Part shown: positions 34,711-44,779 of the stretch, piece by piece | Layout: the number at the start of each line of letters is the position of its first letter | How positions within the stretch are numbered: position 1 is the stretch's first letter | Source: Collinsella aerofaciens | GTDB taxonomy: Bacteria; Actinomycetota; Coriobacteriia; Coriobacteriales; Coriobacteriaceae | Assembly (NCBI GenBank): GCA_030826265.1 | Contig: JAPJOH010000009.1 | Location: 1-64,000, forward strand | DNA length: 64,000 bases | Reading direction: 5' to 3' | Notes under the pieces: generated by a model | The model's input: only the letters and a program-made list of their open reading frames with translations | Told to the model about the DNA's origin: nothing | Database searches by the model: none | Program-made: the position numbers and the translations under genes

Positions 34711-34810
34711 AAAAGAGAATGGCAAAGCAAGAACGTGGATGGACGAGAAGAGTGTCCGCAAGTCTCATGGCCATCACATCCCACCTGCCAAAGGGATGGG
34801 TGAGCGAGCG

Positions 34811-36577
34811 TTACTCCTGCTCGGACTCCTCAGCCTGCTTACGGCTGCGGATGAGGTGCGCCACGCCGATGCACAGCACCGCGCCACCAGCGATCCAGGT
34901 GAAGGTCACGCCGTTGAGACCGGTCAGCGGGAGGTTGGAGCCCTTCTTATCGGTAACGGTGAGGTGCACCATGCCGTCAGTGGAGTTTTCGACTTTGACG
35001 AGCGTCTGATTGTCTCCATCAGTTACCTTAGCCTTAGGGGTAACCACGGTGGTGTCGTTCTCGGAAAGCTCATCGCTTGTAATGGTGAACGTGATGCCTT
35101 TGTCGCCGTGAGAGTTATCGTAGCCAGGTGCGGGCGTGACCTCTGTGAGGACATAAGTGCCCTCATCGAGACCGACAACGTTAATCTTGCCGCTGGAATC
35201 CGTGGTAAGCTTGGCTTTCTCGGCGTTCGTCTGTTTTACACCGGTGCAATCGATGAACATATTCTCGAGTTCGCCCTCGTCGTTCTTCTCCTGCAGCTTG
35301 AACACAACACCGGAGAGCTTCTTAGGGGTTTCCTCATTACCAACCTTGGTGACGTCAATGCCGTAGGTGTAGTCGTAGGCGGGATGCACGACTGTTGTAC
35401 CTGTTTCGTTAGAGTGGGGGTTATTGGAATAGGTCAGAGTAACGGTATTCTTCTGGCCTTTACCGAGTATATCGGCGTTAACCTTAGTAGGGTTGAGCTT
35501 TGCCTTATAGTTCACATAGATTTTGGAGCTACCACTAACGGTAATATCCTTATCCTTGTCAGATTTAATTTCTCCCTTAAGGTTGTCAAAAGAAACAACA
35601 AGCTCGTTCTTTCCTTGATCAGTGACGTAGTTCGCAGTGTAGTAGCCTTCCTTGACCTTAGCATTGTCAATCTTGACCTCAACAACAGGTTTACCGTCGG
35701 AGAGGTTGGGAACCATCGTAGAAGGCAGATCATCAGTAAAGGTATAGCTGTACTTTTCGTAAGTATTGATATTGCTGGCCACGGTACCTGCAAGCTGGTA
35801 CTCAATCAGCTGGTCGGATGCAGAGTCCGCAACCCTATTGGGCGCCTCGAAAACGTCCTTGTTCCCATCTGTCACAAAACTACCGTTGTTATCGTCCTTG
35901 ACTGCCTTGGTAACGCTGGGGACATCCTTCTTGGGCTCCACCTTTACATCTTCGCCACCGACGACAGCGAAGATCGGTGAGGTGTAAGCGTCTTTATTGC
36001 GATCTGCTCCAGTAGTTGCACCGACCGACTTCGTTTCAAAGAGCCAGTAGCCGGCATCGATGCCCTCAAATGTTCCCGGGGTACCACTCTTCGCATCTGT
36101 CCACGTCTGGCCTTCAAGCGACTTAGCAATCATGTCGAGCACACTTCCGGCATTGACGTTATTGCCCACAACTTCAGAACTGTGGTTATTGATGAAGTTG
36201 ACCCATGCCTGAGCGGAATTATCGTTAGGCAAATCACTAGGTTTAGAGCCATTATCAACATTATCAAACGCCGTAGTCACTGCAGCCTTCACGGAATTAT
36301 TTGCCCAATCAATATCGGAAAGGGTCTTATCGCCAGTGGAATCCCAGACTCCCTCGCTCTTCTGGTCCTGCGTAACCTTAGCCTTGAAAATCTGGATACC
36401 CTTAAAGGTCGTATCCTTGTAGGTCTCCTCATTAATCGTCACGTTGCCACTCGTCGTAGCCACCGGCGTACCCTCAGCAAACGCCATCGTGACCGGGGCC
36501 ATGACGCCGCCGAAGCTCAGCGCTGCTGTGAGGCCGGCGGTTACTGCCAGTCGTGCGATGTTCTTGTTCATGTGCAT
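34811..36577 (-). CDS. LPXTG major pilin (isopeptide-forming fimbrial protein)
   Basis: A 588-residue backbone pilin. A signal peptide covers about residues 1-34, ending AFA. Ig-like domains follow; the Lys-containing segment TTVVHPAYDYTYGIDVTK is the probable pilin motif. The C-terminal SpaA-like domain has the E-box YVLTEVTPAPGY, whose Glu catalyses the isopeptide bond. The sorting signal LPLTG is at 549-553, then a hydrophobic stretch and a charged tail. The start is the ATG at 36577 behind GAGG; upstream in-frame ATGs are less likely. Lower GC than its neighbours, as is common for surface proteins. Confidence 0.92.
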   Translation of the reverse strand: MHMNKNIARLAVTAGLTAALSFGGVMAPVTMAFAEGTPVATTSGNVTINEETYKDTTFKGIQIFKAKVTQDQKSEGVWDSTGDKTLSDIDWANNSVKAAVTTAFDNVDNGSKPSDLPNDNSAQAWVNFINNHSSEVVGNNVNAGSVLDMIAKSLEGQTWTDAKSGTPGTFEGIDAGYWLFETKSVGATTGADRNKDAYTSPIFAVVGGEDVKVEPKKDVPSVTKAVKDDNNGSFVTDGNKDVFEAPNRVADSASDQLIEYQLAGTVASNINTYEKYSYTFTDDLPSTMVPNLSDGKPVVEVKIDNAKVKEGYYTANYVTDQGKNELVVSFDNLKGEIKSDKDKDITVSGSSKIYVNYKAKLNPTKVNADILGKGQKNTVTLTYSNNPHSNETGTTVVHPAYDYTYGIDVTKVGNEETPKKLSGVVFKLQEKNDEGELENMFIDCTGVKQTNAEKAKLTTDSSGKINVVGLDEGTYVLTEVTPAPGYDNSHGDKGITFTITSDELSENDTTVVTPKAKVTDGDNQTLVKVENSTDGMVHLTVTDKKGSNLPLTGLNGVTFTWIAGGAVLCIGVAHLIRSRKQAEESEQE

Positions 36578-36685
36578 CTTCTTTCCTCTGCTTTCTACTT
36601 TGTAACTCATTCGATCGGTCATCATCTGTCTGTGTCTTAGCATCTGCTTCGCTATGTCTCGCCCCGCTCTCTGTGGGGCTGCCAG

Positions 36686-38356
36686 CTACTCTTTATGGCT
36701 GCCACCTCCCCGCTTGACCAGGAGCGCGACCACGATGAGCGCGGCTCCGGCGACCGCTGCGGCGGCCGCGGCGTACATTGCCATATCGCCAGTCGAGGGC
36801 ATAAAGCCTCCGGTGGTAATGCTAGGGGGTGTGCCGGTGGGCGTGTTGATGAGCGACGCCTCCAAGCTGCCCGTCGACCCGTCCGCGCTGTCGGCGCGCA
36901 GGGGCGACTCGGCCGTGATGGTGAGCTTGGGCTTGGCGGCGGCCACCTGGTCGACGTCCAGACCCTCGGCCTTGACCGTCGCGGAGCGTGTGCCCTCGAA
37001 GGCGGTGTAGCCCTTGGGCGCCTTGAGCTCGCGGACCTCCAGCTTGCCCGAGTCCACGCCCGAGACGGTCACGCGGCCGTCCTCGCCCGTGGTGACGGCG
37101 GCCTTGCCATCCGCATCCCACGTGCCGTCGGCCGCCAGTGTGCGACCGCGGTCGTCGGTGATGCTCAGGACCGCCCCGGCAAGCGGCTTGTCGCCGTCGC
37201 TGCCGCGCTTGGTGAGCGCGAGATCCCAGGTGTAGGCGCACGCGTCGTCGCTCGGCGTGCGGGTAAAGCCGGCGTCGCCGGACTGGTCGGCAAAGGGAGA
37301 GCGCGGGTAGCGCAGGTAGACCTCGTTGGGGTTGCCCTTCGCGATGCCGTGGTTGCATGCGCTGTTGAGCGGCGCATTGTACACGGCAACCACGCGGGCG
37401 CCCGCGGTAAAGGCGTCGGCCCCGCCGAGCGCGGCGATGAGGTCGCCGGTGCGCACGGTGAAGGTCTTGCCGTCGGCCGCTACCTTGGTGGCGCACTGGG
37501 CCGTGATGTCGGTCCAGCCCTGCGCGGGCTCGGTACCGGTGCGCCCGTCCTTGCCGGTCGGGACGGCGTCAAAGCCACCGTCCGCGCCCGCCGCCACGTA
37601 CACGCGCATGCTCGCGGCGACCTTGGAGGGGTCGAGCCCCGCGCTCATGGTGTCGACGAACCGCACCGTATAGGTGTCGTAGGCGGCAAGGCCCGCCGGG
37701 ACCGTGGCAGAGAGGCGCCAGTACAGGTCGTCGGCGACCGTGGCGTCGGCGGCCTTCTGCCAGGCGGCGGTGCCGTCCTCCAGCACGTGCTTGGCGACCT
37801 TGGGGGTCGCCGCCTTGGGCTTGACGGTGACGGCGCTGCCGCCCACCAGCGCCATGATCGGCGCGGTGCCGGCTTCGTTCTGGGCGATGGCGTCGTCGTC
37901 GGCGACGATGAGCCAGTAGCCGCAGGGCAGCTCGGCCGTCGTGCCCGCGTTAAGGGCCACGGGCACGGCGCCAGAGCTCTGGAGGGAACGAGCGAGCTGT
38001 GCGCTCAGCGCGCTCGTAAGGTGGGAATCGGTGTTGAGCCACTCGGCAGCTTCCTGCGCGGTGGTCTGGGAATTGGGCGTGCCGGCGCTGTGCAGCACAG
38101 GCAGTGCGGCGTCGCGCACGGCGTCGCTTGCCCAGGCGAGGTCGGTGGCGATCTTGGCGTCGCTGTCGCCGTCGACGACGTTGGCGCTAAAGATCCGGTA
38201 GGCGTCGTAGCTGCTCGCCACGGTGCCGCTCACCGTGATGGAACCGGTCGAGGTCGGCGCGGCCTGCGCGGAAGCGGGGAACACAACCGCGCAGGTGCCG
38301 ATCAGGAGGGCAAACAGCGCAAACAAGATCGGGAAGGAGCAAACTTTCTTATTCAC
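36686..38356 (-). CDS. Minor pilin / surface protein with MPSTG sorting signal
   Basis: A 556-residue protein with a signal peptide (hydrophobic about 8-30, AQAA cleavage region), Ig-like fimbrial domains, a Cna/SpaA-type domain with an E-box-like element (KLEVRELKAPKGY), and the atypical sorting signal MPSTG at 519-523, followed by an Ala-rich membrane segment and RGGGSHKE. It starts at GTG (38356) behind GGGAGG and overlaps the tip protein gene by 8 bases. The non-LPXTG motif may affect whether it is polymerised or anchored by another sortase. Confidence 0.88.
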   Translation of the reverse strand: MNKKVCSFPILFALFALLIGTCAVVFPASAQAAPTSTGSITVSGTVASSYDAYRIFSANVVDGDSDAKIATDLAWASDAVRDAALPVLHSAGTPNSQTTAQEAAEWLNTDSHLTSALSAQLARSLQSSGAVPVALNAGTTAELPCGYWLIVADDDAIAQNEAGTAPIMALVGGSAVTVKPKAATPKVAKHVLEDGTAAWQKAADATVADDLYWRLSATVPAGLAAYDTYTVRFVDTMSAGLDPSKVAASMRVYVAAGADGGFDAVPTGKDGRTGTEPAQGWTDITAQCATKVAADGKTFTVRTGDLIAALGGADAFTAGARVVAVYNAPLNSACNHGIAKGNPNEVYLRYPRSPFADQSGDAGFTRTPSDDACAYTWDLALTKRGSDGDKPLAGAVLSITDDRGRTLAADGTWDADGKAAVTTGEDGRVTVSGVDSGKLEVRELKAPKGYTAFEGTRSATVKAEGLDVDQVAAAKPKLTITAESPLRADSADGSTGSLEASLINTPTGTPPSITTGGFMPSTGDMAMYAAAAAAVAGAALIVVALLVKRGGGSHKE

Positions 38357-41300
38357 GACGCTTACCTCCCTTCGCATTCGCCTTACGACGAATGTGCATC
38401 CAGGCCGCAGCAGCGCAAAGCACCGCCGCGCCGGCAAGGTACGTCAGAGTGACGCCCGACATACCGGAAAGAGGCAGAGTGGTGGAGTAGGTGTTGGTGA
38501 AGGTGGGGGTGGAGTCGGTGAACGTATGCTCAGTGTCGTCGGTCACCAGATTACCATTACGATCTTGAATCTGCTTGTAGGTTGCAGAGATGTCTATCTT
38601 GCCTTTAGAGTTATCAGCCGCCTTGACCGTAATTTGATAGACCGACTGGTCATACTCGTAGTTCGTGAACGGCGTCGTCGGCCGCTGTTCACGGACGTAA
38701 TAGGTGAAGGTCTTGCTTGCACCACGACCGGTAGGGTCAGATTCGAGCTTTTCGAGTTGATTGAGTTTGTACTCAATCTCGTCGAAGTCCAAGGTCTGGG
38801 ACTTGGAGCCGTCAGCCTTGGTCGACTTATCGTTGACGATGCTCGTGAACTCCTTGTCGGTCGCGAGCTGAAGCGTAAACTTCTTCATCTCGCCACCCTT
38901 GACAACCTTCGTAGCCGCCGGAGTCCAGGAACCCTTGGAGTCGTACGGCGTGTATGTGTTGGTGAAAGTCTTTGAGCTTGTTAGCGCGACGTTTGCAACG
39001 TCACCTTCGGGTATTGGATAAACCGTAGCAACAGACGTAGTACCATTAGCGGCGATTGTGGTGATTGCCACACTACTGACCGTATAGTACGTGTACTCGA
39101 TATCAAGCACCTTATGCGACTTTTTTTCATCCTTTACGACCTTAGGATCTATCTTGTAGATAGTCTCGTCGCAAGTCACGCCAGAAACGGGATTGTCACC
39201 GGGGTCCTCAACGAGGTAGTAGACGATCGAGTCATCGGAATAGACCTCGCCCAGATTAAAGGCAAAGTTGCCGCCGCCATCATTCGTGACCCCATTGCCA
39301 ACTTTTGTGCAGCCATTGAGTCGCAGCTTGTGATCGGCAAACGAGGGATCCTGCTTGTTTGTACCCTGTTTGAGCAGCTGGAACTTGAACTCTCCGTCTT
39401 TAAGCGCACGACCCATTAGCGCCTTAGTGCCATTGAGCTTCATCTTGGGGTACACGCTCACCTGCATGGTGGAACCAGCGACAACGTCGCCGTTGGTCAT
39501 GATGCCGCCGCCGTGGATGTTGGATTTGTTGCCCGTGATGAAGAGCGTGGCATTATCACGGGCAAGCCCTTGATCACCATCGGAAGGATCTGCATCGAGG
39601 CCAATCATGTACTTAGCCTGGGCGCCCTCGTACTTGCCGATGGTCGTAGGCGGCTGACCGTCGATCGTGCCCCTCCAGTTGGCAGCGCCGCCACCAAGCA
39701 TCTGACCAGTTACGGCAGCGATGTAGTCGCTATTATCTGACTTGCGAATCAGGAATAGATCCTTATGGCCGTTTTGCTTGAAGGTATCAGTGATTTCGCC
39801 GCCCTTAACGGTTGTGGGCTGATCTTCATTCTTACCATTAGTACCACCCGATAGGTGGGCGCCGTTTTCATCGCGGTTTCCGAAAATCGCAATACCATTG
39901 GTATCGGTAATAGCCGTTTTGCCGGTCGGGCAGGCAGCGAAGCCACCGCCATAGCCCTCGGCCGAATTGTTAGTAATCAGCGCGTTGTAAATCTTAAGAG
40001 TCGCTGAATTAACGTTTTCATCACTGTTGCCGCCCTGGACGAACACGCCGCCACCGCCCCAGTCATTAGTGGTATTGGTCGTATCGTTGGTGATATAAGC
40101 GTGTGAACCATTCGCAACTTCAAACACACCAACGGTAGGCGCAGCAATGCGGATACCGCCACCCTCTGAGTTTTGCGCCACATTGCTGGCGATGGTTCCA
40201 CCAGAGAACGTAAACGTGGAAAGAGCCTGCTTCCAAGCGCCAGCATAAATACCGCCACCGGCCTCGGCAGAATAGTTACCGGTGATGTAGCCACCGTTAA
40301 TCTTCAGGCTACCGCCATTAAAAGCAGCAATACCACCACCACCGTGGCAACCGCCGCCCTTGTGCACCCAATTAGTCGAATCGGTATCTTGGTAGAACTG
40401 ATACTTGTTATTGGTGATGTAGCCGCTCGTAACGTTAACGGTTGATTCGAACGCACAGATACCTGCGCCGTAGCCAGACTGGCTACCAAACGTACCGTTG
40501 CCGGAGATAATGCTGCCATCCACGTTGACCATTGAGCCCTTAGCGTACACGCCGCCGCCATTGGGAGCGTAGTTACCTGCGATAACGCCACCGGTTAGAT
40601 TAAGGGTCGAAGCAGCACCCTTTTCATTAGACACCATAATGCCAGCGCCGGTGCCCGAGGTTCCCGTAGAGGCACCGCAAACGTAGCCACCGCTCATATT
40701 GACGGTAGAACCGTTCTCGGCGTAGACCAAGTTGGCAACTTTACAGCCCTGTCCTTGCGTCAGCACGCCACTTTCAAGATTGAACGTACCGCCCTTACCA
40801 TTAGTGCCATAAAGATTGATGAGCTTCAATTTGTCGTTACTATTGCACGCCACGATGGCGCCGCCGATGGTAGCTTCATGTTTATAAAGAGCCTCGGTAG
40901 TGCTAATGCCATCTGGATTTACGGACGATCCGGTTACATAGTAGGTGAGATTTGTAGGAATATTAGAAGTCTCATCAGGGGCCACAGAGGCAAAGTTGCC
41001 ATTTTTGCTAAATGTGTTGTCGGAGCATACATATTTGTCGCCCGTTGGATCATCCACTTCAGCTTGCTGACTATCCATGACGGTTAACGTCGCGCCCCCC
41101 GTAATGTTGAACAGGGGCTGGCTCGAGCTCTCGTGTTTAATTTTGTGACCGTTTAGATCCAGCGTGATCTTGCTGCCGTCCTTGCCAAGCTGGATTGTCC
41201 CGCCGGTATCGACATCATTCATAAGCTTGAAGCTAGCGACACCGCTTGCATTCTCCAACTTGTTTTTCAAATCGTCAGCGCTATTTATCTCGACGGGCGC

Positions 41301-41699
41301 CGCTTCGGTTTGCCCACCTTCCGCAGCTGCCATAACGGCGCCGTCATCCGACGACTCGCCGTCTTCGACCTGCAACTCGCCCTCAGGCTGATCCTCAGAC
41401 TGACCCTGCTCAACACCATTTGAAGAGTCGGCCTCGCCGCCGTCGACCTCGTCGCTATTCTGGTTTTCGGTATCCCCGTTGGTAGTGTTGTCTACACCAG
41501 TAGACTCACTTGAGGAACCCCCCCCCATCACAGTTTCCTCGGCAGGAACCGTCTGGGCATCGTTGGCAATGGCCTGCGAGATCGGAGGCATGACGAGCGA
41601 CAGTACCAGGCTCAACACGGAGGCTCCGCACAAAACGCCTGCCAGTACACGGCGCGTCGCTTTTTTACTCTGCTTAGTTTTTTCTGAATTCGCTTTCAT
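38349..41699 (-). CDS. Large pilus-tip/adhesin protein with beta-helix and FctA-like domains
   Basis: A 1116-residue surface protein. A long signal peptide (about 1-48) is followed by an acidic low-complexity region (about 50-115), then a repeat-rich region (about 120-700) with recurring GGG-I/V-Y and N-x-S-x-x-G-N turns typical of right-handed parallel beta-helices. Two FctA/Spy0128-like isopeptide domains follow (about 730-1060; YYLVEDPGDNPVSG and YYVREQRPTTPF are the E-containing segments). LPLSG at 1075-1079 is the sorting signal. ATG at 41699 behind GGGGAGGAG. First gene of the operon, consistent with a tip adhesin; the ligand is unknown. Confidence 0.9.
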   Translation of the reverse strand: MKANSEKTKQSKKATRRVLAGVLCGASVLSLVLSLVMPPISQAIANDAQTVPAEETVMGGGSSSESTGVDNTTNGDTENQNSDEVDGGEADSSNGVEQGQSEDQPEGELQVEDGESSDDGAVMAAAEGGQTEAAPVEINSADDLKNKLENASGVASFKLMNDVDTGGTIQLGKDGSKITLDLNGHKIKHESSSQPLFNITGGATLTVMDSQQAEVDDPTGDKYVCSDNTFSKNGNFASVAPDETSNIPTNLTYYVTGSSVNPDGISTTEALYKHEATIGGAIVACNSNDKLKLINLYGTNGKGGTFNLESGVLTQGQGCKVANLVYAENGSTVNMSGGYVCGASTGTSGTGAGIMVSNEKGAASTLNLTGGVIAGNYAPNGGGVYAKGSMVNVDGSIISGNGTFGSQSGYGAGICAFESTVNVTSGYITNNKYQFYQDTDSTNWVHKGGGCHGGGGIAAFNGGSLKINGGYITGNYSAEAGGGIYAGAWKQALSTFTFSGGTIASNVAQNSEGGGIRIAAPTVGVFEVANGSHAYITNDTTNTTNDWGGGGVFVQGGNSDENVNSATLKIYNALITNNSAEGYGGGFAACPTGKTAITDTNGIAIFGNRDENGAHLSGGTNGKNEDQPTTVKGGEITDTFKQNGHKDLFLIRKSDNSDYIAAVTGQMLGGGAANWRGTIDGQPPTTIGKYEGAQAKYMIGLDADPSDGDQGLARDNATLFITGNKSNIHGGGIMTNGDVVAGSTMQVSVYPKMKLNGTKALMGRALKDGEFKFQLLKQGTNKQDPSFADHKLRLNGCTKVGNGVTNDGGGNFAFNLGEVYSDDSIVYYLVEDPGDNPVSGVTCDETIYKIDPKVVKDEKKSHKVLDIEYTYYTVSSVAITTIAANGTTSVATVYPIPEGDVANVALTSSKTFTNTYTPYDSKGSWTPAATKVVKGGEMKKFTLQLATDKEFTSIVNDKSTKADGSKSQTLDFDEIEYKLNQLEKLESDPTGRGASKTFTYYVREQRPTTPFTNYEYDQSVYQITVKAADNSKGKIDISATYKQIQDRNGNLVTDDTEHTFTDSTPTFTNTYSTTLPLSGMSGVTLTYLAGAAVLCAAAAWMHIRRKANAKGGKRRE

Positions 41700-42165
41700 C
41701 GATGTCTCCTCCCCAAGAGACCGCGATCTTGCTCTTTCACTATCAAACGTATTTGCGCAATCTGTAATTGCGCACGCTTGTAGTACATATTGTAACGATT
41801 GTTTGAACATCTAAGCAAAAATATCGATAGTTTTGTAGCGAATTCTCAATTCTCAATTCTCTTGACATTTGCTCGGATTTACCTTCGTTTATTCGCTATG
41901 AAATATCTATTTCTACTGGTAATTAAGCTAATTATCATTTTTTTAATAGCATTTTGTTTATTTGCACAACATTTTGCTCAAGAGCATGCGTCCTGTGAAC
42001 GGTCGAAAATCGACCGTGAACGGTAGATCATTAACCGGGAGGAATAGACTACCAAGTTGATGGGAATATCTTTAACCCATCGGCAGTTGGAAGCATGATG
42101 TTCAGACAACAATATTTGAATTTTCGCACAGATTTTAGGCATCAATTCGCCCAAATCGCCTGAGG
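41700..42165. other. AT-rich intergenic region upstream of the pilus operon
   Basis: About 470 bp without a supportable gene. It contains the candidate pilus promoter, a triple GAATT(GA) run (41843-41862), and near 41996-42026 two GTGAACGGT direct repeats around the palindrome GGTCGAAAATCGACC. Confidence 0.6.
41754..41818 (-). promoter_or_regulatory. Candidate promoter and leader hairpin of the pilus operon
   Basis: On the minus strand TTGCTT (41818-41813), 18 bp, TACAAT (41794-41789). Downstream in the leader is a perfect hairpin, TGCGCAAT/ATTGCGCA (41754-41774), which may be an operator or a leader structure. Confidence 0.5.
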
Positions 42166-42198
42166 CCACCGCAAAGGAGCCTGTCCCCTTTGCGGTGG
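42166..42198. repeat. CCACCRCAAAGG-GCCTGTCC hairpin repeat
   Basis: CCACCGCAAAGG and CCTTTGCGGTGG are perfect inverses around AGCCTGTCC, 14 bp after the HAD gene stop codon. Confidence 0.88.
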
Positions 42199-42211
42199 TT
42201 CTCCCCCGGCG

Positions 42212-43033
42212 CTATAGCAGATGTTCCTCGATAAAGATCGCGATGCCGTCTTTGTCGTTGCTGGCGGTTACAAAATCGGCGGCGGCACGGGTGGCGTCGC
42301 TGCCGTTTGCCATGGCCACGCCCACGCCGGCGTCAGCCACCATGCAGGTGTCGTTGTCCGCATCGCCAAACACGCAGATGTCCTGGAGCTCCATGTCGTT
42401 GAGCTCCGCCACGCGCACAAGGCCGCGCGTCTTGGACACGCGCGGATCCATGAACTCGTAGAGCCGCTGCGTGGTTTGCAGAGCCGCCGCTTTAACGGTG
42501 TCATCGGCAAATGTCGACGCCCGCTCAATCACCCGCGGCATCACCTCGGGCGCCATGGTAAACATCACCTTGGGCTGCGGCTCGCGCAAGAACTCGGCAA
42601 AATCGACCACCTGGTAGGGCACGCCGTCGACGCGCGACAGATGCTCGACGCACGCGTTGCTCTCGGGCACGTAGAACACGCCGTCTCGGGGGCAGACGGG
42701 TGTTGCCGGAAGGTCCGCCATGTGCTTGCAGATGCGCGCGATGGTCTCGCCCGGCAGCGGGTAGCTCAGCTCGTTGATGTCGTGCGCGCGGTCGATGACC
42801 TCGGCGCCACCGCAGCCCACCATCACGTCTACCAGGCCCTCGATGCCCCAGAGCTCGTACATGGCCTCGGTCGCGTGGGCGTCGCGCCCGGTGCACAGGC
42901 CAAAGAGCACGCCGCGCTCGCGCAGGGCGCGGATCGCCGCCACGGTGCGCGGGGACACCGTGTGCTGACTCGTGAGCAGTGTGCCGTCGATATCGCAGAA
43001 CACGGCTTTGATGTGGCTGAAGGTGGTGTCCAT
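42212..43033 (-). CDS. HAD-superfamily (Cof-type) phosphatase
   Basis: A 273-residue cytosolic sugar-phosphate or cofactor phosphatase. Motif I is FCDIDGTLL (both catalytic Asp), motif II follows LCTGRD, and motif IV is GDADND; the C2-type cap lies between. The ATG has AAAGG upstream. Substrate unknown. Stands between hairpin repeats on both sides. Confidence 0.93.
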   Translation of the reverse strand: MDTTFSHIKAVFCDIDGTLLTSQHTVSPRTVAAIRALRERGVLFGLCTGRDAHATEAMYELWGIEGLVDVMVGCGGAEVIDRAHDINELSYPLPGETIARICKHMADLPATPVCPRDGVFYVPESNACVEHLSRVDGVPYQVVDFAEFLREPQPKVMFTMAPEVMPRVIERASTFADDTVKAAALQTTQRLYEFMDPRVSKTRGLVRVAELNDMELQDICVFGDADNDTCMVADAGVGVAMANGSDATRAAADFVTASNDKDGIAIFIEEHLL

Positions 43034-43112
43034 GGGGGCCTTTCTGGGTTGTGCGGCGGTGTGGGGTGTATTCGTGAACGGCGTACATGGTATACCAAGG
43101 CGCAGACCGTTG

Positions 43113-43161
43113 GGGCCCGATCACCACAAAGGAGCCTGGCCCCTTTGTGGCAATCGGGCCC
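43113..43161. repeat. Extended hairpin of the CACAAAGG-GCCTGGCC repeat family
   Basis: GGGCCCGATCACCACAAAGG pairs with CCTTTGTGGCAATCGGGCCC with one mismatch around AGCCTGGCC. It lies between the MFS gene and the HAD gene, next to a copy of the other repeat family. Confidence 0.88.
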
Positions 43162-43172
43162 GGGGCGCAAAG

Positions 43173-43229
43173 CATCACAACATTCGACGTTTTTCGGCAA
43201 AATCGCGATTTTCATCGAATGTTGTGATG
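43173..43229. repeat. CATCACAACATTCGA hairpin repeat, copy 2
   Basis: Arms at 43173-43187 and 43215-43229 are perfect inverses; the stem end lies 5 bp from the MFS stop codon. Confidence 0.9.
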
Positions 43230-43233
43230 GTTT

Positions 43234-44514
43234 TTACTGCTTTGCGGCACGATCCAAGTGCCGGCGGCCAAACAACAGCAACGCCGCGGGAACTGCCGTC
43301 ACGACCATACCCGCCCCTACGAGCGTCTGCTGCACGCCAAATGTCGCCGCCAGCCACGGGGCAATCGCCAGCGGGGCTACGCCGGCAAACATGTTGCCAA
43401 AGCCCATGACCGAGTTCACGCGACCAAGCTGCTCGAGCGGGGCCGTCGTTTGCACAATCGTGTTGTGGAGCGGGTTGACGATGCCCCAAGCTATGCCCAG
43501 TGCAATCTGGCCGACGAGGGCTACACCCACGTACGGTGTCCCCACATAGAGCAAACTTCCCAGGCCCACGGACATGAGCGCCACGAGCAGGGTTTTAAGG
43601 TTGACCAGGTGCGGCGGCAAGCGGAGCGCGAGGACGGCGCCCAGCACCGCGCCGACACCGCTGGCCGACGAGAGCCAGCCCATCCATTCGACACCGACGT
43701 GCAGGACATCACGGTAGAAGAACGACTCCAGCGGGTCGAAGGCACCGTAGCCAAAGTTTGAAAGGAAAATAATGCAGAACAGCAGGGCGAGAACGCTATT
43801 GGTAAAGACCGTCTTGATGCTGGTCGCGAAGGTGACGCGGGAGGACGTGCTGGGATTGGAGCTTCGTCCCGCACGCTCCCCTTCCTCTGCCGAATCGGCA
43901 TCCGCATGCCCGGCGACATGGCTGGTCTGCGGCCTAAAGCCCCAACCGGCAATAAGCGCCAGTACGGTAAAGATCATCATGAGCACGAACACCGCACGCG
44001 ACGACGCAGCAGCTGCGACAAAGCCGCCCAGCGTGGGGCCAACGATGATACTCACGTTTGAGAACATGGCGATGGCGGAGTTGATGTCTTTGAGCTCGAC
44101 GGGATCATCGGTGAGATATGCCGGATAGGACGTGGCGATGGGCTGGGCAAACCCCATCACGAAGCCCAGGAGCACCGCGCCGAGCAGGACGATGCCGGTC
44201 GCGCTGCCAAAAACGAGGATCGCCGCGCCGGTTGCCAGCGTGCCCACGATGCTCAGCAAGAAATGACGGCGCGGGCCCCAGGCGTCGAGCGCCGCGCCAC
44301 CCGCAAAGGATCCCAAGATCACGAATACGTTCATAAAAAGGACGGCCAGCGATGTCGCCACGACCGAGGCACCGTCTGCATAGGTGAGCGTTCCGATGAC
44401 ACCGATAAAATAACTAGTCTGAAAGCCGGTATATATGAGGAAGCGCATCGCCACCAGGCGCTTGGCCTGCACGGACAGCGATGATTGAGGCTTTGAGAAA
44501 AGAGAGGCGAGCAT
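43234..44514 (-). CDS. MFS transporter
   Basis: A 426-residue major facilitator protein with about 12 hydrophobic segments and a hydrophilic central loop (about 195-225) rich in charged residues. The N-terminal half has the GAALDAWGPRR segment corresponding to motif A between helices 2 and 3. Drug or metabolite efflux is likely but the substrate cannot be read. AAGGAG precedes the ATG. Confidence 0.9.
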   Translation of the reverse strand: MLASLFSKPQSSLSVQAKRLVAMRFLIYTGFQTSYFIGVIGTLTYADGASVVATSLAVLFMNVFVILGSFAGGAALDAWGPRRHFLLSIVGTLATGAAILVFGSATGIVLLGAVLLGFVMGFAQPIATSYPAYLTDDPVELKDINSAIAMFSNVSIIVGPTLGGFVAAAASSRAVFVLMMIFTVLALIAGWGFRPQTSHVAGHADADSAEEGERAGRSSNPSTSSRVTFATSIKTVFTNSVLALLFCIIFLSNFGYGAFDPLESFFYRDVLHVGVEWMGWLSSASGVGAVLGAVLALRLPPHLVNLKTLLVALMSVGLGSLLYVGTPYVGVALVGQIALGIAWGIVNPLHNTIVQTTAPLEQLGRVNSVMGFGNMFAGVAPLAIAPWLAATFGVQQTLVGAGMVVTAVPAALLLFGRRHLDRAAKQ

Positions 44515-44687
44515 GGAGACTCCTTATTTCATACGAATGCGGACGGCGGGCATTCGCCACCGTCTGTCAAATCAATCTATCCGCATGAAACATTAAGGAC
44601 GCATCAAGCCCCTTCTCTCCGTTTTTCGCCCGTCATGAACTACTTGGTAGATTGTAAGGCATGTCCCACACATCTACTAAAGCAAAA

Positions 44688-44779
44688 TCCACCACAAAGG
44701 TGCCTGGCCCCTTTGTGGTGGAAATGACGTTTGCCCAGATAGAACCTGCCAAAATAAACCTGTCCCTTTTTGGCAGGTT
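44688..44779. repeat. Two hairpin repeats after moaC-mobB
   Basis: The first (44688-44721) is TCCACCACAAAGG against CCTTTGTGGTGGA around TGCCTGGCC, a standard family member. The second (44743-44779) is AACCTGCCAAAA against TTTTGGCAGGTT, with CCTGTCCC in its loop; its right arm touches the moaC-mobB stop codon. Confidence 0.85.
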
